Of a DNA stretch of 51,966 bases, positions 47,823-51,966 are shown in pieces. The notes under the pieces are model-generated. The model saw only the letters and a program-made list of their open reading frames with translations. It had not been told where the DNA came from and did not search any database. Source of the DNA: Actinomadura kijaniata NBRC 14229 (GTDB taxonomy: Bacteria > Actinomycetota > Actinomycetes > Streptosporangiales > Streptosporangiaceae); the NCBI RefSeq assembly GCF_001552175.1, contig NZ_BCQR01000080.1:1-51966 (forward strand). Reading direction: 5' to 3'. Each line of letters opens with the position of its first letter. Within the stretch, counting starts at the first letter, position 1. The position numbers were made by a program, and so were the translations under genes.

Positions 47823-48383
47823 TCAGGCGCGTGAGGCGCCGTTCAGGACGGTGTCGACCAGCCGGGCGGGCAGGTCGTCGTCGGCGGGCAGGCCCCGGAA
47901 CACCACGCGCACCCAGAGCGCCCCGGCGAGCAGGTCCATCAGCAGGGCGGGGTCGGCGCCGGGGGCGAGCTCACCGCGCGCGGCGGCGCGGTCGAACACG
48001 GCGCGTTCGCGGGCGAGGCGGTCGGCGAAGAACGCGTGGGCGTGCCCGGCCAGCTCCGGTTCCCCGGCCGCCGCGCCGAGGAACGCCACGGCGATGTCGG
48101 CGGCGGGCGGCCGGGTGAGCAGGTCCAGCACCCGCCGGGTGAGGGCCTCCAGGTCGCCGCGGAGTGAACCGGTGTCGGGAACGGCCAGGTCGAGGGGGGT
48201 GCCGTGGGTGAGGGCCGCGCCGAGCAGCGCGGCCTTGGACGGCCACCAGCGGTAGATGGTCGTCTTGTTGACGCCCGCGCGTTCGGCGACGCCCTCGACG
48301 GTCAGGCCCCGGTAGCCGTGGGCGGCGAGGAGTTCGAGGGTGGCGTCGAAGATCTGCTGCGCTCGGCGGGGTCCACGGGTCAC
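47823..48383 (-). CDS. TetR-family transcriptional regulator
   Basis: 186 aa from GTG 48383 (VTRGPRRAQQIFDATLELLA). I prefer this over the ATG at 48413, which lies inside the palindromic operator. The helix-turn-helix is GYRGLTVEGVAERAGVNKTTIYRWW (residues about 24-48). The ligand domain is all-helical with a TetR_C-like pattern around ELAGHAHAFFADRLARERAV. It is divergent from the alpha/beta hydrolase at 48440, whose expression it should repress together with its own. Confidence 0.9.
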   Translation of the reverse strand: MTRGPRRAQQIFDATLELLAAHGYRGLTVEGVAERAGVNKTTIYRWWPSKAALLGAALTHGTPLDLAVPDTGSLRGDLEALTRRVLDLLTRPPAADIAVAFLGAAAGEPELAGHAHAFFADRLARERAVFDRAAARGELAPGADPALLMDLLAGALWVRVVFRGLPADDDLPARLVDTVLNGASRA

Positions 48384-48403
48384 GGGAGCCAGCCTAACAG
48401 CAT

Positions 48404-48425
48404 TGCAACGCAACGTTGCGTTGCA
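48404..48425. promoter_or_regulatory. 22-bp perfect palindrome, TetR operator candidate
   Basis: Half-site TGCAACGCAAC (48404-48414) is followed directly by its exact complement GTTGCGTTGCA (48415-48425). It is centred between the TetR gene start (48383) and the hydrolase start (48440), so a bound dimer would cover both promoters. Confidence 0.85.
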
Positions 48426-48439
48426 CTAGCGTGCCGGGC

Positions 48440-49180
48440 ATGGAGCACTCACCATCCCTGCCGGTCGTCCTCGTCCACGGGACCCGGGTCAGCGGAACGA
48501 TGTGGCGTCCCGTCGCCGACCTCGTCGGCGGCGCGGTCGCCCTGCCGGACCTGCCCGGGCACGGGCGGCGGCGCGGCGAGCCGTTCACGATGGACGGCGC
48601 GGTCGCGGCCGTGGCCGAGGCGGTCGACGGCCTGGGCGGCCGGGCCCTGGTCGCCGGCCTGTCGCTGGGCGGGTACGTCGGCATCGCGGCGGCGGCCCGG
48701 CACCCCGAACGCGTCGCCGGACTGGTGGCCGTGGGTTGCACGACCGTCGCGGCCGGTCCGACGGCCGCCGTGTACCGGACGATGGCGGGCCTCGCGGCCC
48801 GGGACCCGGAACGCGCGAACCGGCTCGGCGCCCGCGCGTTCCGCCGGACGCTGCCCGCCCCCGCCGCCGCCGCGATGGTGGCGGGCGGCCTGTCCAGCGA
48901 GGTGTTCCCGGGGGTCGTCGCGGAGGTGGCCACCCTGGACCCGCCCGCGCTGCTGCGCGCCTACCCCGGCCCGGTGTGGCTGGTCAACGGCGAACGCGAC
49001 CACCTCCGCCGCGACGAACGCGCGTTCCTGGCGGCCTGCCGCGACGGCCGCCTGGCCCTCGTCCCCCGCCGAGGCCACATCTCCGTCCTGGCCGAGCCCA
49101 CCACCCTGGCCCAGATCATCCAGGACGCGAGAACCATCGCAGAACGAAACGACCCCCGCCCGGCCACGCCCCACCCCTGA
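48440..49180 (+). CDS. Alpha/beta hydrolase
   Basis: 246 aa from ATG 48440. LVHGTRVSGTMWRPVADL carries the oxyanion HG, LPDLPGHGRRRGEP is the usual strand, and LVAGLSLGGYVGIAAA is the nucleophile elbow GLSLGG (S near residue 78). GERDHLRRDE holds the likely acid and RRGHISVLAEP the catalytic His. Substrate unknown; the shared operator with the TetR gene suggests it is induced by, and perhaps degrades, a small ester or lactone sensed by that regulator. Confidence 0.92.
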   Translation: MEHSPSLPVVLVHGTRVSGTMWRPVADLVGGAVALPDLPGHGRRRGEPFTMDGAVAAVAEAVDGLGGRALVAGLSLGGYVGIAAAARHPERVAGLVAVGCTTVAAGPTAAVYRTMAGLAARDPERANRLGARAFRRTLPAPAAAAMVAGGLSSEVFPGVVAEVATLDPPALLRAYPGPVWLVNGERDHLRRDERAFLAACRDGRLALVPRRGHISVLAEPTTLAQIIQDARTIAERNDPRPATPHP

Positions 49181-49204
49181 CACCGAACCACGGACGACAC
49201 GACA

Positions 49205-49585
49205 CCTCCCGCGGGAGGCGGGCCCGCTGAGTCCAGGCCCGCGTGACACGGGACGACTTTCGCGGGGTGGCTGGTCGTCGCTCATGTTCGAGGTGGGTCT
49301 CGCTGAACCAGGGCCGCGACATACGACGCGTCGCCCTTGGTGGGGTAGGGCGTTGATCGCCTGGTCGCTCTCCGTGTCTGGCGCCGATGCGTGGGCGGCG
49401 CGATGCCTTTCGTGGGAGGTGGGTCTCGTTGAGTCCAGGGCCGCGTGACACGTACGGCATGTGGCCCTTGGTGGGGTAGGGCGGTGTCCGCCTGGTCGCT
49501 CTCCGTGTCTGGCGCCGATGCGTGGGCGGCGCGGCGCCTCTCGTGGGAGATGGGCCCCGCTGCATCCGGGGCCGTGTGACGCGTG
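49205..49585. repeat. Intergenic degenerate tandem repeat block (four core units)
   Basis: The 435-bp gap 49181-49615 has no convincing gene but contains four copies of a 45-50-base core starting near 49205, 49281, 49407 and 49538. Shared pieces include GGAGGTGGGTCTCG, GAGTCCAGGGCCGCGTGACA and variants. Copies 2 and 3 also share an almost identical tail of about 80 bases: CCCTTGGTGGGGTAGGGCG (49334 and 49465) and GGTCGCTCTCCGTGTCTGGC to the end GTGGGCGGCGCG. The tail period is exactly 131; copies are imperfect. It lies between convergent genes. Confidence 0.85.
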
Positions 49586-49615
49586 CGGCCGGTTCTCCTG
49601 ATGGAGTCGACGTGG

Positions 49616-50056
49616 TCAGTCGGTGGGGGTCAGGGTTTCCTCGTGGGCCAGGCGGTGGAGGGCGGTGGCGGTCTGGCGGAACGTCGGTTCGCCCAGTAGG
49701 GCTCTCAGTTCGGCGTTGAAGCGGTCGATCTCCGGCTGGGCCGCGCGCAGGGTGGCCGCGCCGTGGTCGGACAGGCGCAGGGTCACCGCGCGGTGTTCCC
49801 GGGGGTGGGGGCGGCGGATCACCAGGTCGGCGGCGACCAGGCGGGTGACCAGGGCCGTGACCGCCGACTCGCGCAGGCCGAGGATCCGGGCCAGCCGCTG
49901 CTGGGTGATGTCCGGCTCGTCGTGGACCGCGAACAGGGCGCCCAGCTGGGCGGTGGTGACCCCGGCGGCGGCGCGGCAGCGGCGGTCGGCCGCGAGGCGC
50001 AGTCGGTGCGCGGCGCGTTGCAGGGAGAAGTAGAGGCGCTCGTCGGGCTCGGCCAT
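49616..50056 (-). CDS. MarR-family transcriptional regulator
   Basis: 146 aa, ATG 50056. Winged helix: VTTAQLGALFAVHDEPDITQQRLARILGLRESAVTALVTRLVAADLVIRRPHPREHRAVTLRLSDHG (shown only in outline: recognition helix RESAVTALVTRLVAADLV, wing HPREHRAVTLRLS). It is divergent from the PaaI-type thioesterase at 50127, with a 24-bp palindrome between. It should repress both genes until a ligand, perhaps an aromatic acid or its CoA ester, releases it; the ligand is inference from the neighbour. Confidence 0.93.
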   Translation of the reverse strand: MAEPDERLYFSLQRAAHRLRLAADRRCRAAAGVTTAQLGALFAVHDEPDITQQRLARILGLRESAVTALVTRLVAADLVIRRPHPREHRAVTLRLSDHGAATLRAAQPEIDRFNAELRALLGEPTFRQTATALHRLAHEETLTPTD

Positions 50057-50093
50057 GGCATCGATGTTGACAGACGGAGGCCGGAAACGGCAT

Positions 50094-50117
50094 TCTCACT
50101 TCACTAGTGAAGTGAGA
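50094..50117. promoter_or_regulatory. 24-bp perfect palindrome, MarR operator candidate
   Basis: TCTCACTTCACT (50094-50105) is followed by its exact complement AGTGAAGTGAGA (50106-50117). It is ten bases before the thioesterase ATG (50127) and 38 bases from the MarR start, and overlaps the thioesterase ribosome-site region. Very likely the MarR binding site. Confidence 0.88.
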
Positions 50118-50126
50118 GGTGGAGGC

Positions 50127-50534
50127 ATGGCCGATCTGGAGTTCGCGCGAAAGGCGCTTGAGGCACAGCCGTTCAGCACGCTGCTCGGGACGCGCCTGAC
50201 CGAGTTCGGCGACGGCGCGGCGACGCTGGAGCTGGACGTCCGGGACGAGCTGCGGCAGCAGAACGGCTTCGTGCACGGCGGCGTGCTCGCCTACCTCGCC
50301 GACAACGCGCTGACCTTCGCGGCGGGGGCGGCCGCCGGGACGAACGTGGTCACCGCCGGGTTCACCATCGACTACCTGCGGCCCGCCGTCGGCGCGACGC
50401 TCCGCGCCCGCGCGGGCGTCGTGCGGGCAGGCCGCAGCCGGGTGGTGTGCCGGTGCGACGTCCTCGTGCTGGACGCCGAGGGCGCCGAGACCCTGTGCGC
50501 CGTGGCGCAGGGAACGGTCTCGGTCCTCAGCTGA
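50127..50534 (+). CDS. PaaI-family hotdog thioesterase
   Basis: 135 aa from ATG 50127 with GGTGGAGG upstream. Hotdog fold of the PaaI type: RQQNGFVHGGVLAYLADNAL is the signature helix (HGG with catalytic-type Asp/Asn), followed by TAGFTIDYLRPA and RCDVLVLDAEG. It hydrolyses acyl- or aryl-CoA thioesters. Controlled by the divergent MarR gene by inference. Its end overlaps the end of the convergent BKACE gene by eight bases. Confidence 0.92.
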   Translation: MADLEFARKALEAQPFSTLLGTRLTEFGDGAATLELDVRDELRQQNGFVHGGVLAYLADNALTFAAGAAAGTNVVTAGFTIDYLRPAVGATLRARAGVVRAGRSRVVCRCDVLVLDAEGAETLCAVAQGTVSVLS

Positions 50535-51219
50535 GGAGCGCCCGCGCGGCGTTCACCAGGGCCGTGTTGTCCGGGGCGGGGGCGCCGTCGGGGAGCAGGA
50601 GGGTGTCCTCCAGGCCGATGCGGGTGGACAGGCCCAGGCGGGCGGCCAGGCGGAGAACGGGCCAGGCGCCGCCCTCCTCGCCGTGCAGCAGGATCGGGCG
50701 GGCCACCGGGGCCAGGTCGGTCAGCAGGGATTCGGCGGTCCCGGGGGCCGTGGCCGGGTCGGTGTCGGTGACCTCGGCCAGAACGCGCAGCACCCGGTCC
50801 GCGCGCGGCCAGGCCAGGAAGCGCGCGGCGGCGTCGGTGCCGGAGAACAGGCCCGCCTCGACGCCCACGCCGCGTTCCAGCAGGGCCTCGGCGACCAGGT
50901 CCGCGCCGTCCTCGTGCCAGTTGACCGACGCGTGGTCCGGCAGGACCGTCCAGGAACGGACCAGCGCGGCGCGGCGGGCGGGGTCCGGTTCGATCCAGGC
51001 GGCCGTGGTGACGCCGACGGCGACGCCGGGCGCGGCCGCGCGGACGGCGGCGACGGCCTCCGCGACGTGGGCGGGCTCCATCGTCTCGGCCCCGTGCGCG
51101 TCGCGGGGGTGGAGGTGGACGTCGCCGAGGCCGGACGCGCGGACGGCCGCGGCGAGCCGGGGCGGGGTGTCGGGGACGTGGGCGGCGGTCCGGCCGCCGT
51201 TCGGGCAGAGCTGGAGCAT
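50527..51219 (-). CDS. BKACE / 3-keto-5-aminohexanoate cleavage-family protein (DUF849)
   Basis: 230 aa from ATG 51219 (residues upstream of it look unrelated). DUF849 family: start LQLCPNGGRTAAHVP, the zinc-binding strand DVHLHPRDAHGAETM (HxHxRD), SVNWHEDGADLVAEALLERG and STRIGLEDTLLLPDGAPAPDN (RIGLED, DN) near the end. Members use Zn and acetyl-CoA to cleave beta-keto acids. It is shorter than the usual 270-310 aa, with the middle compressed, so its substrate range may differ. Convergent with the thioesterase gene. Confidence 0.9.
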   Translation of the reverse strand: MLQLCPNGGRTAAHVPDTPPRLAAAVRASGLGDVHLHPRDAHGAETMEPAHVAEAVAAVRAAAPGVAVGVTTAAWIEPDPARRAALVRSWTVLPDHASVNWHEDGADLVAEALLERGVGVEAGLFSGTDAAARFLAWPRADRVLRVLAEVTDTDPATAPGTAESLLTDLAPVARPILLHGEEGGAWPVLRLAARLGLSTRIGLEDTLLLPDGAPAPDNTALVNAARALLS

Positions 51220-51407
51220 CGGAAGGTGGGCCTCCGGGTCGTGTCGGGCGGGTCGGTTTCGATCTTTCCTCGGAGGAAGTCTGCCCAGGGATCGCCGTTC
51301 AGTCCGGGTTTCGGCATCGTCGCAGGTCACGAGCGCTCGTCGTGGAGTTGGCGATCGCGTCCGGCGGGGTAGGGGCTCTGGGAGGAGCCGTTGAACGGGG
51401 GGCAGCG

Positions 51408-51966
51408 ATGTTGCGGACGGCGTTCACCCGGCTTGTCGGCTGCGAGGTTCCGATCCAGCTGGCGCCGATGGGCCTGCTGAACACCCCGCGGCTGGTCGGC
51501 GCGGTGACCGGGGCCGGGGGCATGGGCATGATCGCGATGCCGCGCGCTCCCGCGCGGGCGGTCGTCGACGCGCTCGACGCCTGCGCCGCCCACGCCAGGG
51601 GCCCGTTCGGGTTCAACGTGCTGGTGCCGTTCCTCGACCTGGAGGTCCTGGACGCGGCGGCGGCGCGCTGCCGGTACGTCGACTTCTACCACGGCGCCGT
51701 CGACCCCGCGCTGGTCGAGCGGGTGCACGCGGCGGGCGCGCTGGCGGGCTGGCAGGTCTGCGCCGCCGACCAGGCCCGCGCGGCGGCCGACGCCGGGTGC
51801 GACCTCCTGATCGTGCGGGGCGCCGAGGGCGGCGGCCGCATGTACGGCTCGCGCGGGCTCTGGCCGCTGCTGTCGGAGGTGCTGTCCGCGGTCGACGTCC
51901 CGGTCCTGGCCACCGGCGGCATCGCCGACGGGCGCGGCCTGGCGGCGGCGCTGGCGGCCGGCGCCG
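51408..51966 (+). CDS. Nitronate monooxygenase family protein, N-terminal part (cut by window edge)
   Basis: 186 codons are visible from ATG 51408; the frame is open to the end of the window. NPD/2-nitropropane dioxygenase-type TIM barrel: VPIQLAPMGLLNTPRLVGAV, GGMGMIAMPRA, GPFGFNVLVPF, then the FMN-phosphate region DLLIVRGAEGGGRMYG and VPVLATGGIADGRGLAAAL. The canonical QGxEAGGH is varied to RGAEGGGR, so the usual catalytic-site His is replaced by Arg; activity on nitronates is therefore uncertain. A TTG at 51391 is a less likely start. Confidence 0.87.
   Translation, partial: MLRTAFTRLVGCEVPIQLAPMGLLNTPRLVGAVTGAGGMGMIAMPRAPARAVVDALDACAAHARGPFGFNVLVPFLDLEVLDAAAARCRYVDFYHGAVDPALVERVHAAGALAGWQVCAADQARAAADAGCDLLIVRGAEGGGRMYGSRGLWPLLSEVLSAVDVPVLATGGIADGRGLAAALAAGA

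Noticed and set aside
48384..48413. ATG at 48413 as TetR start
   Set aside because: It lies inside the palindromic operator and the added ten residues are not TetR-like.
49205..49585. CRISPR array
   Set aside because: Units are about 45-130 bases, imperfect and not separated by unique spacers of constant length; no cas genes.

Overview
The window comes from a very GC-rich actinobacterium. GTG and TTG starts, ATGA/GTGA stop-start overlaps, an iron box of the IdeR/DmdR type, an lprG-P55 lipid pair, WS/DGAT acyltransferases and F420-type remnants all point that way. The gene set suggests a Streptosporangiales member, perhaps Actinomadura-like; that placement is inference. I see no phage, IS element or CRISPR array. 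Apart from two gene remnants the sequence looks like ordinary chromosome.

Layout. 1-2579 (minus): urease genes ureA-ureB-ureC and the 5' end of ureF. 2701-3300: glycolipid-binding-like protein. 3378-6508 (plus): dnaG primase followed by an RpoD-type sigma factor whose GTG start lies inside a predicted hairpin. 6627-7492: two small conserved proteins. 7623-18480: a tellurium-resistance-type (Ter) stress locus. A coiled-coil protein diverges from terD, terD, a DUF475 TerC-like membrane protein and a third TerD paralogue. After a strong terminator come four overlapping genes (CitE-like lyase, PRTase-TRSP, StiP/PELOTA PRTase, HAD phosphatase) that match the predicted Ter nucleoside-like metabolite module, then a GH63/MGH1-like glycosidase.

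19015-20454: two almost identical tRNA-Asn genes enclose an HxlR-SCP2 regulator and a truncated, frameshifted LLM-type oxidoreductase. 20496-28846: mixed genes, including a sulfotransferase next to a lipoprotein sulfatase, and a copper-dependent LPMO (AA10 plus a chitin-type CBM) whose 3' end overlaps a DUF305 lipoprotein gene. 28860-30326: a hybrid histidine kinase that has lost its ATPase domain. 30508-35437: iron-siderophore uptake (SIP reductase, binding protein, two permeases, ATPase) with an iron box between the divergent arms. 35466-44023 (all minus): a flavin monooxygenase, an Rv1733c-like membrane protein, then a lipid block of lprG, P55-type MFS pump, HSL-type lipase/esterase and two tandem WS/DGAT acyltransferases.

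44203-44458: tRNA-Met(CAT) and tRNA-Pro(GGG), followed by a frameshifted gene fragment. 44953-51966: enoyl-CoA hydratase, small proteins, a STAS protein lacking the phospho-acceptor serine, a lipoprotein zinc protease, a TetR/hydrolase divergent pair and a MarR/thioesterase divergent pair. Each divergent pair has a perfect palindromic operator. A 0.4-kb block of intergenic repeats, a BKACE-type enzyme and the start of a nitronate monooxygenase complete the window.

The most interesting parts are the Ter metabolite locus with its glycosidase neighbour, the LPMO-DUF305 copper pairing, the TAG synthesis/export block, the kinase without an ATPase domain and the 49.2-49.6 kb repeats.
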